Of a DNA stretch of 64,000 nt, positions 9,004 through 17,574 are shown in pieces. Origin of the DNA: Candidimonas nitroreducens (lineage in GTDB: Bacteria > Pseudomonadota > Gammaproteobacteria > Burkholderiales > Burkholderiaceae_B); NCBI RefSeq assembly GCF_002209565.1, contig NZ_NJIH01000010.1:248001-312000 (forward strand), read 5' to 3'. How positions within the stretch are numbered: the first letter of the stretch is position 1; every line of letters starts with the position of its first letter. The notes under the pieces were generated by a model. It made no database searches. It was not told the origin of the DNA and was given only the letters and a program-made list of their open reading frames with translations. The translations under genes and the position numbers were made by a program.

Positions 9004-9193
9004 CGGAATGTTGCTTGGGAAAGAGTAGATCGGATCAGGAAATTAAAATGCCAGAGAGCCGCAGCCTCCGGCTTGCGGTCGCATTATTATGCACGCGCGG
9101 GAACCTGGCGAAGCGCATGCACCGACGCCGCGCAGCCGTACCACATGCCGCGAGGCCAGAGGGCCTGCCCGCTGCGGCTTGCGCGAGGATGCG

Positions 9194-9206
9194 GCGATAA
9201 TATCGC
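9194..9206. promoter_or_regulatory. 13-bp palindrome GCGATA-A-TATCGC
   Basis: A perfect dyad (6-base arms, 1-base centre) about 70 bases upstream of the LysR start, in the region shared with the divergent oxidase. This is a usual location for a LysR autoregulatory site. A second, looser dyad GCAT-TATT-ATGC lies at 9081-9092. Role inferred. Confidence 0.35.
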
Positions 9207-9277
9207 AACATCCGCTCATCGATGACTTTGGCCGCAGCCGAAGGCGATACAGGGTAATGGCATCCCGGGACACCAGC

Positions 9278-10261
9278 ATGAATCCCACCGCACTTGAATA
9301 TTTCGTCCGCATCGCGCAGTCCGGCAGCATCTCGCGCACCGCCATCGAGGCGGGAATCGAACAATCCACCATGACCCGCCATATCGCGCGGCTGGAGGCG
9401 GAACTGAAGGTGCGCCTGTTCCACCGCAGCGGCAGGGGCGTGGTGCTGACCGATGCCGGCGCCCTGCTGCTGACCCGGGCCCGCAAGGTGGCCGAGGCGC
9501 TGGATGAAACGCGCAAGCTGGCCGTCACGCTGGCGGACGAAGGCCCGTCGGAACTGGTAATTGCGGCCCAGCCGACGATTGCGCAGCGCAGTTTCGCCGC
9601 CGTGGCGCGCGCACTGCGAGCCTGCTTTCCGGACACGCGGCTGCACATGGTGGAAACGCTGGGTCACCAAATCATCAACTCCCTGGCCGACGGCAAGATC
9701 GACGTCGCCTTGCTGTACGTGCCCAACACACAGGCCGGCACAGTGGACATGGACGTACTGCTGCACGAGCCCTTGTATCTCATTCTGCCTCCCGACTATC
9801 CGCCCGCCGCCACGACCACGCCCGTCACCCGGATGTTCGACCAGCCGCTGATCCTGCCCGGCACACCGCACGGGGTGCGCGGCCTGGTCGAATCCTTGGC
9901 GCTGAGCTGCAACCGGCGCCTGCACGTCGAAGTGGAATGCGACGGCTCGAATGCCATTACCAAGAACCTGGTGCGAGGCGGCGTAGGCTGTGCGGTGCTG
10001 CCCCTGGCCACCGTGGCCGAAGAGGTAGCGCTGGGCCAGGTGCAGGCGTCACGCCTGGTCGAACCCGAGGTCATACGCCAGATCGCCATCGCCACGGCAC
10101 GCAACCGGCCGCCGGTGATCGGCCAGTGGGACATCCTGCAAACCCTGCGCCAGGCGATCCTGGGCCAAACCGCGCAAGGCAACTGGCCGGGCGCCACCGA
10201 GGCCGCCGGCCCGGCCGGCGCCGGCCTTGAAGCCGGCCCGCCCGATACACAAGATGCTTAA
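9278..10261 (+). CDS. LysR-family transcriptional regulator
   Basis: A 327-residue LysR protein. The DNA-binding domain starts MNPTALEYFVRIAQSGSISR and continues through HIARLEAELKVRLFHRSGRG. The effector-binding half begins SELVIAAQPTIAQRSFA and ends with a low-complexity Ala/Gly/Pro tail. ATG 9278 is preferred on homology of the first helix; ATG 9257, seven codons earlier, has AGGG in front of it and is an alternative. It diverges from the hydroxy-acid oxidase and overlaps the convergent Bug gene by four bases at the stop codons. It may control one or both of them. Confidence 0.87.
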   Translation: MNPTALEYFVRIAQSGSISRTAIEAGIEQSTMTRHIARLEAELKVRLFHRSGRGVVLTDAGALLLTRARKVAEALDETRKLAVTLADEGPSELVIAAQPTIAQRSFAAVARALRACFPDTRLHMVETLGHQIINSLADGKIDVALLYVPNTQAGTVDMDVLLHEPLYLILPPDYPPAATTTPVTRMFDQPLILPGTPHGVRGLVESLALSCNRRLHVEVECDGSNAITKNLVRGGVGCAVLPLATVAEEVALGQVQASRLVEPEVIRQIAIATARNRPPVIGQWDILQTLRQAILGQTAQGNWPGATEAAGPAGAGLEAGPPDTQDA

Positions 10262-11253
10262 TGCAGCTTGATGTGGCCCTTGGCCGCCACGGCCGCCCAT
10301 TTGGCGACCTCGGCCTTCTGGAAGGCGGCCAGCTCGTCGGGGCCCATGCCCGAGATCGTGATGCCCAGCCCTTCCAGGCGCTTGCGCACCTCGGGCTTCT
10401 GCAAAGTCGCATGCATGGCAGCATAGAGCTTGTCGATAATCGGCCTGGGTGTGCCGGTGGGCGCGAACACCGCCTGCCACGACACGACTTCGTAATGCTC
10501 CAGGCCATTGCCGAAGTCTTTCAGCGGCTTCACGTCGGGCAGCATGGCGGCGGGCTGGGTCGAAGTAACGGCCAAGGCCCGCAGCTTGCCCGACTGGATC
10601 AGCGGCAGCGCCGAGGTGATGTTGTCGAACAGCAGATCGATGTCGCCCGCGGCCAGCGCCTGCAGCGAAGGGGCGCTGCCCTTGTAGGGCACGTGCAGCA
10701 TATGCGCGCCGATGTCCTGGGCGAACAGTTCACCCGCCAGGTGCTGCGAAGAGCCCACGCCGGACGAGCCGAAAGTCAGGGCGTCGTTTTTGCTGCGAGC
10801 CTTCTTGATGAGGTCGTCAACCGTCTTGTAGTCGCTGTTGGCGCGCACCACCAGTACATTGGGCAGCGTGCCGGTAAGGATTATGGGCGTAAAAGACTTG
10901 ACGGGGTCGTAGCCAATTGAAGGATAGATACTTACATTGATGGCGTGCGAGCTGATCGTGCCGCCCACCAGCGTATAGCCGTCGGGCTTGGCGCGCGCCG
11001 CATAGGCCGTGCCCAGGCTGCCGCCGGTTCCCGGCTTGTTTTCTACTACCATCGACACGCCCAAGGCCTGGCCCACATACTGGGCATACATGCGGCCCAG
11101 TATGTCCGTGGCGCCACCGGGCGCGAAAGGCACGACGTAATTGATGGGCCGGTCGGGCCAGGCGTTTGCCGCCAGGGCAGGCAAAGGGGCCACCGTCGCA
11201 ACTGCCAGCATGCCGGCGGCCGATTGCAGAAACTGTCTTCTGGCGATTTTCAT
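10258..11253 (-). CDS. Bug/TctC-family periplasmic solute receptor with Tat-like leader
   Basis: A 331-residue Bug receptor. The leader MKIARRQFLQSAAGMLAVA contains RRQFLQ, close to a twin-arginine export motif, and ends near PALAANA. The mature part begins WPDRPINYVVPFAPGGATDI, then MVVENKPGTGGSLG, RAKPDGYTLVGG and SWQAVFAPTGTPRPI. ATG 11253 is chosen because AGGAGA lies about ten bases upstream; a longer frame to 11520 runs over the divergent ThDP gene. It diverges from the ThDP enzyme gene and probably supplies the substrate of that two-enzyme unit. Ligand unknown. Confidence 0.9.
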   Translation of the reverse strand: MKIARRQFLQSAAGMLAVATVAPLPALAANAWPDRPINYVVPFAPGGATDILGRMYAQYVGQALGVSMVVENKPGTGGSLGTAYAARAKPDGYTLVGGTISSHAINVSIYPSIGYDPVKSFTPIILTGTLPNVLVVRANSDYKTVDDLIKKARSKNDALTFGSSGVGSSQHLAGELFAQDIGAHMLHVPYKGSAPSLQALAAGDIDLLFDNITSALPLIQSGKLRALAVTSTQPAAMLPDVKPLKDFGNGLEHYEVVSWQAVFAPTGTPRPIIDKLYAAMHATLQKPEVRKRLEGLGITISGMGPDELAAFQKAEVAKWAAVAAKGHIKLH

Positions 11254-11372
11254 GAACTGATGTCTCCTGGTAGAAGTAGGCGTCTCGGAGCCCAGTGGCC
11301 GAGCCACGAAAAAGAAGGCACATTCTATCGGCCGCCAAGCTGCGCAACACATGCATTTATTACATATCAGAA

Positions 11373-11388
11373 ATGGCGTTGCGGCCAT
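11373..11388. promoter_or_regulatory. Inverted repeat ATGGC-N6-GCCAT
   Basis: Perfect 5-base arms around a 6-base centre. The dyad lies between the divergent Bug and ThDP-enzyme starts, about 80 bases from the latter. Possible operator; no regulator can be assigned. Confidence 0.3.
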
Positions 11389-11403
11389 ATCATCACTATG
11401 GAA

Positions 11404-11415
11404 TGTATCTATACA
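11404..11415. promoter_or_regulatory. Palindrome TGTAT-CT-ATACA
   Basis: Perfect 5-base arms with a 2-base centre, 50 bases upstream of the ThDP-enzyme ATG. The TGTAT/ATACA form resembles operators of GntR/FCD regulators, although the nearest regulator gene is LysR. Candidate site only. Confidence 0.35.
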
Positions 11416-11465
11416 CTGCTGAGCATCCTTAGCCGAAGCCATGCAAAATTGAAAGGAATTGCAAG

Positions 11466-13160
11466 ATGAAGGACTCGCTCGCCCCAGTGCTTGCAACAGA
11501 CATACAGACCGCCTCGCCACGCAGCGCGGGCCGCGCCATCGTGGACGCGCTGCGCCAGCATGGCGTGGATCGCATATTCTGCGTGCCCGGGGAAAGCTAC
11601 CTGGAAGTGCTGGACGCCCTGTACGACACGCAGGAAATCGAGCTGGTCGTAGCCAAGCATGAAGGCGCGGCCGCCAACATGGCCGAAGCCGACGGCAAGC
11701 TGACCGGGCGCCCCGGCATATGCATGGTCACGCGCGGGCCCGGCGCGACGCACGCCAGCATAGGCGTGCACATCGCCCAGCAGGACTCGACCCCGATGCT
11801 CATGTTCGTCGGCCAGATCGCCCGCGGCCACGTGGGGCGCGAAGCCTTCCAGGAAGTGGACTACCAAGCCATGTTCGGCTCCCTGGCGAAATGGGTGGTC
11901 GAGATCAACGACGCCGACCGCATCCCCGAAATCATGGCGCGCGCTTTCCATACGGCGATGTCGGGCCGGCCAGGCCCGGTGGTGATATCGCTGCCGGAGG
12001 ACATGCTGCTGGATCCCTGCCACACACCGGACTGCCCCGCGCCAACCCTGGCGCCGGCGTCGGTCGCGCCGGAAACACTGGCGCAGATCACCGGCGCCCT
12101 GGCCGCGGCGCAGCGCCCGCTGGTGTTCATCGGCGGCCCGAACTGGAGCGAAACCGCCCGCGGGAACCTGGCCGCATTCCTGGAACGCTGGAATCTGCCC
12201 GCCTCATGCGCCTTCCGCCGCCAAGACATTCTGGACAACCGCAATCCGCACTATGCCGGCCACATGAGCCTGGGCATGAACCCCGCGCTGGCTCGGCGCA
12301 TCAAGGAATGCGACCTGATACTGGCCATAGGGACGCGGCTGGGCGACGTCATGACCGATGGCTATACCCTGCTGAAACCACCGCGCCTGGCACAGAAGCT
12401 CATCCATATCCACGCCGACGCGGCGGAGCTGAACCGCGTCTTCCAGGCAGATCTTGCGGTGCAAAGCCGCGCCGCCGAGGCGGTCGCCGCGCTGGCCGGC
12501 ACCACGCCGCCGGCCAGCCGCCCCTGGGACGGCTGGACTCGCGCCGCCCGCGCCGACCAGGAGGCCTATGGCCTTGTGCCGACGCAGCCCGCCGCGCACA
12601 CGGGGGTGGACATGGGCTTTGTCGTCAAGCACCTGTCGCAGACCCTGCCGGACGACGCCGTACTGACCAACGGCGCCGGCAATTACTCCGTATGGCTGCA
12701 CCGCTACTACGAATACCGCAGCGGCCGCAGCCAGCTGGCGCCCACTTGCGGCGCCATGGGCTACGGCCTGCCGGCCGCGGTGGCCGCCGCGCTGCGTGAC
12801 AAGACGCGCAGCGTGGTATGCCTGGCAGGCGATGGCTGCTTCCTGATGTACCCTCAGGAACTGGCCACCGCCGCCGAACACGGCGCCAAGCTGGTAGTGC
12901 TGGTGGTCAACAATGGCATGTACGGCACGATACGCATGCACCAGGAACGGCGCCACCCGGGCCGTATCAGCGGCACGCGCCTGCAGGGGCCGGATTATGT
13001 GACACTGGCGCAATCCTTCGGCGCCTACGGCGAACGCGTAACGCGCGGCGCAGACTTCCCGGCGGCATTCGCCCGCGCCCGCGAGGCCGGCGGCCTGGCG
13101 CTGCTGGAACTGCAAGTGGATCCGCGCCAGATCACGCCGACGATGCGCCTGGCCGAGTAA
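11466..13160 (+). CDS. Thiamine-diphosphate-binding enzyme (acetolactate synthase-like large subunit)
   Basis: A 564-residue ThDP enzyme of the acetolactate synthase / 2-oxoacid decarboxylase superfamily. It has the usual three domains: PYR (about 20-185, with catalytic Glu66 in VAKHEGAAANMAEA and GPGATHASIG), a middle FAD/nucleotide-like domain (about 205-340), and a C-terminal PP domain. The PP domain carries the ThDP/Mg motif GDGCFLMYPQEL, ending VVNNG, and CGAMGYGLPAA. The start has AAAGGAA eight bases upstream. It forms an operon with the DHDPS-family gene 100 bases downstream. A role in carboligation or decarboxylation of a 2-oxo acid made by the partner aldolase is likely; biosynthetic IlvB is less likely because no small subunit is adjacent. 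Confidence 0.85.
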   Translation: MKDSLAPVLATDIQTASPRSAGRAIVDALRQHGVDRIFCVPGESYLEVLDALYDTQEIELVVAKHEGAAANMAEADGKLTGRPGICMVTRGPGATHASIGVHIAQQDSTPMLMFVGQIARGHVGREAFQEVDYQAMFGSLAKWVVEINDADRIPEIMARAFHTAMSGRPGPVVISLPEDMLLDPCHTPDCPAPTLAPASVAPETLAQITGALAAAQRPLVFIGGPNWSETARGNLAAFLERWNLPASCAFRRQDILDNRNPHYAGHMSLGMNPALARRIKECDLILAIGTRLGDVMTDGYTLLKPPRLAQKLIHIHADAAELNRVFQADLAVQSRAAEAVAALAGTTPPASRPWDGWTRAARADQEAYGLVPTQPAAHTGVDMGFVVKHLSQTLPDDAVLTNGAGNYSVWLHRYYEYRSGRSQLAPTCGAMGYGLPAAVAAALRDKTRSVVCLAGDGCFLMYPQELATAAEHGAKLVVLVVNNGMYGTIRMHQERRHPGRISGTRLQGPDYVTLAQSFGAYGERVTRGADFPAAFARAREAGGLALLELQVDPRQITPTMRLAE

Positions 13161-13259
13161 AGCCGCCGGGCATCGGGCACAGCGATCATACGCCGCCGGC
13201 ATCAACCCGCCGCCGCGAGCGGCAGCGTAAACAAGATCAGGAAAGACAAGGAACACATC

Positions 13260-14174
13260 ATGAACGGCATTTCAGACAAGCTGCGCCAGGCCTTGACCGG
13301 CATCTCGGGCATATTGGTGACCCCCTTCGACAACGCAGACCAGATCGAGCCCGAGCGCTTGCGCCCGGTCATGGACAGAGCCATAGACGCCGGCGTCGAC
13401 ATCTTGGTCGTCAACGGCAACACCAGCGAGTTCTATGCGCTGCAGGCGCACGAAGCGCAGGCCATGATGGAGGCCGTGACCGACATGGCCGCGGGCCGCG
13501 CGCCGGTCGTCAATGGCGTAGGCCGCAGCGTGCACGAAGCCTGCGCGCTGGCGCGCGCCTCGCGCAAGGCAGGCGTCGACGGCATCATGGTGCACCAGAC
13601 GCCCGATCCGTTCGTATCGCCGCGCGGCCTGGTGGATTATGTGCAGCGGGTCGCCGACGCGGCCGACGGCCTGCCGGTCATGCTGTACCTGCGCAACGAC
13701 GCCATCGGCACGGACGCCATCGTGCGGCTGACGGAAATCCCCGGCGTGGCCGGGGTGAAATGGGCCTCGCCGAATCCGATCAAACTGGCGCAGGCCATCG
13801 AGCGCGCCGCCCCCGGGATCATCTGGGTAGGAGGCCTGGCCGAAACCTGGGCGCCGGCGCTGTGCGCCGTGGGCGCGCAAGGCTTCACATCGGGGCTGAT
13901 CAACATCTGGCCCGAGCGCTCGGTGGCAATCCTGCAGGCGCTGCGTGCGCAGGACTACGCGCACGCCATGCAGCTGATCCGCGGCATCGAGGCGTTCGAG
14001 GACATCCGCGCGCAAGAACTCAATGGCACCAATGTCACCGGCGTGAAGGCCGCGCTGCAGATCATCGGCAACGACTGCGGCCCGACGCGCCCGCCCGCCG
14101 CCTGGCCGCTGACCAAAGACCAGCAGGCGCGCCTCGAAGAGCTGGTGCGCGGCTGGGGCATCACGCGCCAGTAA
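13260..14174 (+). CDS. Dihydrodipicolinate synthase (DapA/NanA) family lyase or dehydratase
   Basis: A 304-residue class I aldolase of the DHDPS family. The Schiff-base lysine is K167 in GVAGVKWAS and the conserved tyrosine is Y143 in LPVMLYLRN. The phosphate/carboxylate loop appears as VVNGNTSEFYALQAHEA in place of the usual GTTGE, which points to a sugar-acid or keto-acid enzyme rather than DapA itself. AAGGAA precedes the ATG. Coupled with the upstream ThDP enzyme and a divergent Bug receptor, it likely belongs to breakdown of an imported hydroxy- or keto-acid, for example retro-aldol release of pyruvate. Convergent with the MlrC-like gene 36 bases away. Confidence 0.85.
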   Translation: MNGISDKLRQALTGISGILVTPFDNADQIEPERLRPVMDRAIDAGVDILVVNGNTSEFYALQAHEAQAMMEAVTDMAAGRAPVVNGVGRSVHEACALARASRKAGVDGIMVHQTPDPFVSPRGLVDYVQRVADAADGLPVMLYLRNDAIGTDAIVRLTEIPGVAGVKWASPNPIKLAQAIERAAPGIIWVGGLAETWAPALCAVGAQGFTSGLINIWPERSVAILQALRAQDYAHAMQLIRGIEAFEDIRAQELNGTNVTGVKAALQIIGNDCGPTRPPAAWPLTKDQQARLEELVRGWGITRQ

Positions 14175-14210
14175 TGTCTTCGCGGCTCTTGGAGGCTGGC
14201 GGCCGTGCGG

Positions 14211-15752
14211 CTACGTGCGCCGCGCGGCATCCTCGCTGAACGGGAACACGCGCTCCATCTGCAGGTGCTGATAGGGAAGCTGCTTGAGATCGGCCAGCCC
14301 GTAATCGGGGGTGTCCACGATCAGGATCTCGCGCGCGAGCGGCTCGTAAAAGGCCCGGAAATGGGTCTTGGAGCGCAAGATGATGATGTCGAAGTCCTCG
14401 GGCTTGAGGCCGAAGACGTAGAACGGATCGCCGTCCACCGCAAAGGCGAATCGGCTGACGACACTGACGCTGACGCCATCGATGTCGAGCAGCGCGCACT
14501 CCCCCAGATTGACCGGCATCCCATGCATATAGGTGCCTGATACGCGGTACCGCTTGGTGCCGGCCCAGAGCACTTTGGCCTTCACATCCAGCGTCGGGCC
14601 GGCCTTGTCCGAACTGTGGCCGCCCAGTTGCAGGCGCACCTCGCTGCCGGCACCCGCTTCACAGGCCTTTTTCGCGCTGGCGGCATCCCAGATGAATGGT
14701 GCCGCCACGCGCTCGAGCCGGCGCTTCAGAACCTCTGCGAGTATATAAGTGGAGTCGTTCATCCGGTCGGCGTGTTCCAGCAGGACATAAGGCCTGCCCT
14801 TGCCTTCCCCGGCCGCCACCTGCGCGGTGACGTGATCCACGGCCTCGGTCACCGAATATACGCGCAAGGGCCGATACAGCGCGTTCCGGGCTGCCCAGAT
14901 CTTGTCGGAAAATGTTCTGGCGAGCTTCTCGGCCTGTTGTTGGTCGTCGTCCGCCACCACCAGGACGCTGAAGCCCGTGTTGTGCGCATCCGCATACGAA
15001 AACCCCGCCATTACGGAAATATCCAGATAGCGGGCGTTATTCTGCTCGGCCGTTTCGGTCTCTTTGATGATGTCGGCCAAGGGATGCAGGGCCGTGGCGC
15101 TGAAGATGCTGGGCACCAGCACGCCGGGCTTGGCAATCGCCCACGTGGGGCGGATTTGCCCGCGCAGCGTCCGTACCAGGCAATCGGCCGCGCGGCGCCC
15201 GGTATCGCCGGTGTCCGTGTGCGGAGAGCGTTGATACGCAAACGCGGCAGTGGCGTTTTTCAAGGTCTCGGCATCGATATTGCCATGGTAGTCCAGGGCG
15301 ACCATGATGGGCTTGCCCGGCCCTATCGCCCCACGCACCCGGTCGATGAAGTAGCGTTCGGGATCGCGATAGGACGGGGCCCAGCAGGCTCCGTGCAAAA
15401 ACAGCAGCACACCGTCGAGCGTATCGGCCTGTGCACGGATCGCTTGCGCCATCTCTTCGGCATAGCGTTCTACCACCTCGTCGGTAGTCGGGCCTACGGC
15501 TCCGAGCGCCGCATTGACGATGGGCATCATGGCCACGTGTTCGCGCTCACACACCTCGATAAAGCCGCCCATTACGGTATTCGTGCCGCGCAGGTTCTCG
15601 AAAATGCGCTCGCCCCGGCTGGCCTGGCTCTCGAAATCGGCGTATGTCGCCGCCTTGGGAAGGAAGCTGACGCACTCGATGTGAAATCCGGCCAACGCCA
15701 CGCGAAATTCGGAATGCTCGCCCCGCGCGGAGCCGTCAAACGTATCGACCAT
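14211..15752 (-). CDS. M81-family metallopeptidase (MlrC-like)
   Basis: A 513-residue protein of the microcystinase C (MlrC, peptidase M81) family. MlrC of microcystin degraders cleaves linearised microcystin fragments. The N-terminal family motif appears as FHIECVSF. The metal-ligand signatures are VALDYHGN (D154, H156) and RSPHTDTGDTGRRAAD around 176-190. The C-terminal domain has LQLGGHSSDKAGPTLD and SGTYMHGM. Length is typical. The start is supported by CGGAGA upstream. It is the last gene of a minus-strand run: aminotransferase, peptide ABC transporter, nitrilase-family amidase, MlrC-like. The context suggests hydrolysis of an unusual imported peptide or amide; microcystin itself is not implied. 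Confidence 0.85.
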   Translation of the reverse strand: MVDTFDGSARGEHSEFRVALAGFHIECVSFLPKAATYADFESQASRGERIFENLRGTNTVMGGFIEVCEREHVAMMPIVNAALGAVGPTTDEVVERYAEEMAQAIRAQADTLDGVLLFLHGACWAPSYRDPERYFIDRVRGAIGPGKPIMVALDYHGNIDAETLKNATAAFAYQRSPHTDTGDTGRRAADCLVRTLRGQIRPTWAIAKPGVLVPSIFSATALHPLADIIKETETAEQNNARYLDISVMAGFSYADAHNTGFSVLVVADDDQQQAEKLARTFSDKIWAARNALYRPLRVYSVTEAVDHVTAQVAAGEGKGRPYVLLEHADRMNDSTYILAEVLKRRLERVAAPFIWDAASAKKACEAGAGSEVRLQLGGHSSDKAGPTLDVKAKVLWAGTKRYRVSGTYMHGMPVNLGECALLDIDGVSVSVVSRFAFAVDGDPFYVFGLKPEDFDIIILRSKTHFRAFYEPLAREILIVDTPDYGLADLKQLPYQHLQMERVFPFSEDAARRT

Positions 15753-15805
15753 AAAGATCTCCGTAAGTGTGTGTTCGTAGAAACAGGATCAGAGCGCGCG
15801 CAGCC

Positions 15806-16684
15806 TCATACATACCGTCGGTAGATATCTTCACGCCGGTCGGTGAAGATACCGGTCGAAGCCCGATAGCGCGCCACCGCCGAAAGATCTAGATCGGCCC
15901 GCACGAGGTCTTCGCCGTCGGTTCCGGATTTCGCGAGCACCTTGCCATCGGGAGCCACGATCAGGCTGCGCCCCAGAAAGTGGAAGCTGCCTTGGTCGCC
16001 GGCCCGGTTGCAGCTGAGGAAAAACACGCCATTCTCCACGGCGCGGGTATAGGCCCGGTGCAGAAACAGGTCGGGATCGGCAAGCGGCGTGTCTTCCGGC
16101 GTGGCCGACGCCCACGCGCTGGTGATGATTTCCGCCCCTTGCAGGGCCATGATGCGCGTGATTTCGGGAAAGCGGATGTCGTAGCAGATCTGCATGCCGA
16201 TGCATCCGAGCCCGGTCTGCCAGGTGGATATGCTGTCGCCCGGCACGAAGTAGAGCTTTTCCATGTGCCAGCGATGCATCTTGTGATAGATGCCGACGAC
16301 GCCTTCGGGCCCGACCAGCACCGACGAATTGTGCATGACGCCGGCAAGCTTGGGGTGGCGCAGCGCCAGGCCCGCCACGAGATAGGCATCGTGCCGGCGC
16401 GCGATATCGCACAACATCCGTATGCCGGGGCCGCCTTGCGCCGGCTCCGCCGCTTCGTACAGTTGCAGCGCATACCCGCGATCGTTGTCGATGCGAGCCC
16501 CATACGGCAGGCCGGGCGATATGGGATCGACATAGCCCGTGTTGGAGAGCTCGGGAAAGACGATCAGGCGCGAGCCCGACCGGGCCTCGGAGGCGGCCAG
16601 CGCGCTCATGGCGGACAGGTTGTGTTCCGGCTCCAGCAGCCTGGGGCTGAACTGGATGAGGCTGGCTTGAAAAGAGCTTGTCAT
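15806..16684 (-). CDS. Carbon-nitrogen hydrolase (nitrilase superfamily amidase)
   Basis: A 292-residue nitrilase-superfamily amidohydrolase with the complete catalytic triad: Glu45 in VFPELSNTGY, Lys135 in GIYHKMHRWH, and nucleophile Cys167 in GMQICYDIRFPE. A second conserved Glu lies at 142 in MEKLYFVPGD. Such enzymes cleave amide or carbamoyl C-N bonds in the cytoplasm, for example N-carbamoyl-beta-amino acids or omega-amides. It lies 48 bases after the ABC ATPase gene and 53 bases before the MlrC-like gene on the same strand, so it is probably part of the peptide operon. Substrate unknown. Confidence 0.88.
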   Translation of the reverse strand: MTSSFQASLIQFSPRLLEPEHNLSAMSALAASEARSGSRLIVFPELSNTGYVDPISPGLPYGARIDNDRGYALQLYEAAEPAQGGPGIRMLCDIARRHDAYLVAGLALRHPKLAGVMHNSSVLVGPEGVVGIYHKMHRWHMEKLYFVPGDSISTWQTGLGCIGMQICYDIRFPEITRIMALQGAEIITSAWASATPEDTPLADPDLFLHRAYTRAVENGVFFLSCNRAGDQGSFHFLGRSLIVAPDGKVLAKSGTDGEDLVRADLDLSAVARYRASTGIFTDRREDIYRRYV

Positions 16685-16732
16685 TGCCGATCGAAGTAAG
16701 GATTCTACAAAGCCATAGTTGAACGCAGCGCG

Positions 16733-17569
16733 CTACGCGGCTATGCGCGGCACGGCGTTGATGAGTTTCCGGGTATAGGAATGTGCCGGATGATGAACAA
16801 TCTGGTCGGTCGGCCCCACCTCGACGATTTCACCGAGATACATCACCGCGGTTCGATGGCAGATCTGCGACACTAGAGCCAGGTCATGGGATATCACCAG
16901 CACGCTGAGCTTCTTCTGCGCGCTGATGCGATCGAGCAGCGCGATCACCTGGGCCTGCACCGTGACGTCCAGTGCCGACGTCGGTTCGTCCATCACCAGA
17001 ACTTCCGGCGACAGGGCCAGCGCGCGCGCCAGGCTCAGGCGCTGGCACTGGCCGCCCGACAGCTGGCGCGGCCTGCGGCCGGCAATGGAAGATTCCAGGC
17101 CGACGTCGTTCAGCAACTGCGCCACCTTCTCGTCCAGGTTCATTGCCGCGTACTGGCGGCGATGGATGATGAGCGGCTCGGCGACCAGTTCGGCCGCCGT
17201 CATCCGCGGGTCGAGAGCGCCGAAAGAATTCTGGTAGACGAACTGGATCTTGCGCGCGAAGTCGGGCCTGTCGCGGTTTTTGATCGAAGCAACATCGATG
17301 CCGCAGATTTTTACGGTACCCGAGGTGGGGGCCTCGAGCCCGACCGCGATGCGCGCCAGCGTCGTCTTGCCGGAGCCCGATTCTCCGACCAGGCCCAGCC
17401 ATTCGCCGCGATGCAGATCCAGATCTACCCCCTTCAAGGCCAGGACGCCTTCGCGTCTGGCGCCCAGCCAGCCGGATTTTCGCGATCTGAACGATTTCTT
17501 CAGATCGCGGATCGAAATGACAGGAGAATCGGACTGTGCTGTTTCAAACAAGATGTCACCTCTAGCCAT
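16733..17569 (-). CDS. Dpp/Opp-type peptide ABC transporter ATPase (DppF/OppF-like)
   Basis: A 278-residue cytoplasmic ATPase of the oligopeptide/dipeptide ABC class. The Walker A is GESGSGKTTLAR, the Q-loop VYQNSFGALDPR, the signature LSGGQCQRLSLARAL, the Walker B VLVMDEPTSALD and the H-loop VISHDLALV. The C-terminus keeps the family tail HPAHSYTRKLINAVP, but the protein is shorter than OppF because the final Cys-rich region is absent. The start lies five bases past the stop of the partner ATPase. It works with the other ATPase, two permeases and the binding protein encoded just upstream. Confidence 0.92.
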   Translation of the reverse strand: MARGDILFETAQSDSPVISIRDLKKSFRSRKSGWLGARREGVLALKGVDLDLHRGEWLGLVGESGSGKTTLARIAVGLEAPTSGTVKICGIDVASIKNRDRPDFARKIQFVYQNSFGALDPRMTAAELVAEPLIIHRRQYAAMNLDEKVAQLLNDVGLESSIAGRRPRQLSGGQCQRLSLARALALSPEVLVMDEPTSALDVTVQAQVIALLDRISAQKKLSVLVISHDLALVSQICHRTAVMYLGEIVEVGPTDQIVHHPAHSYTRKLINAVPRIAA

Positions 17570-17574
17570 CGCAT

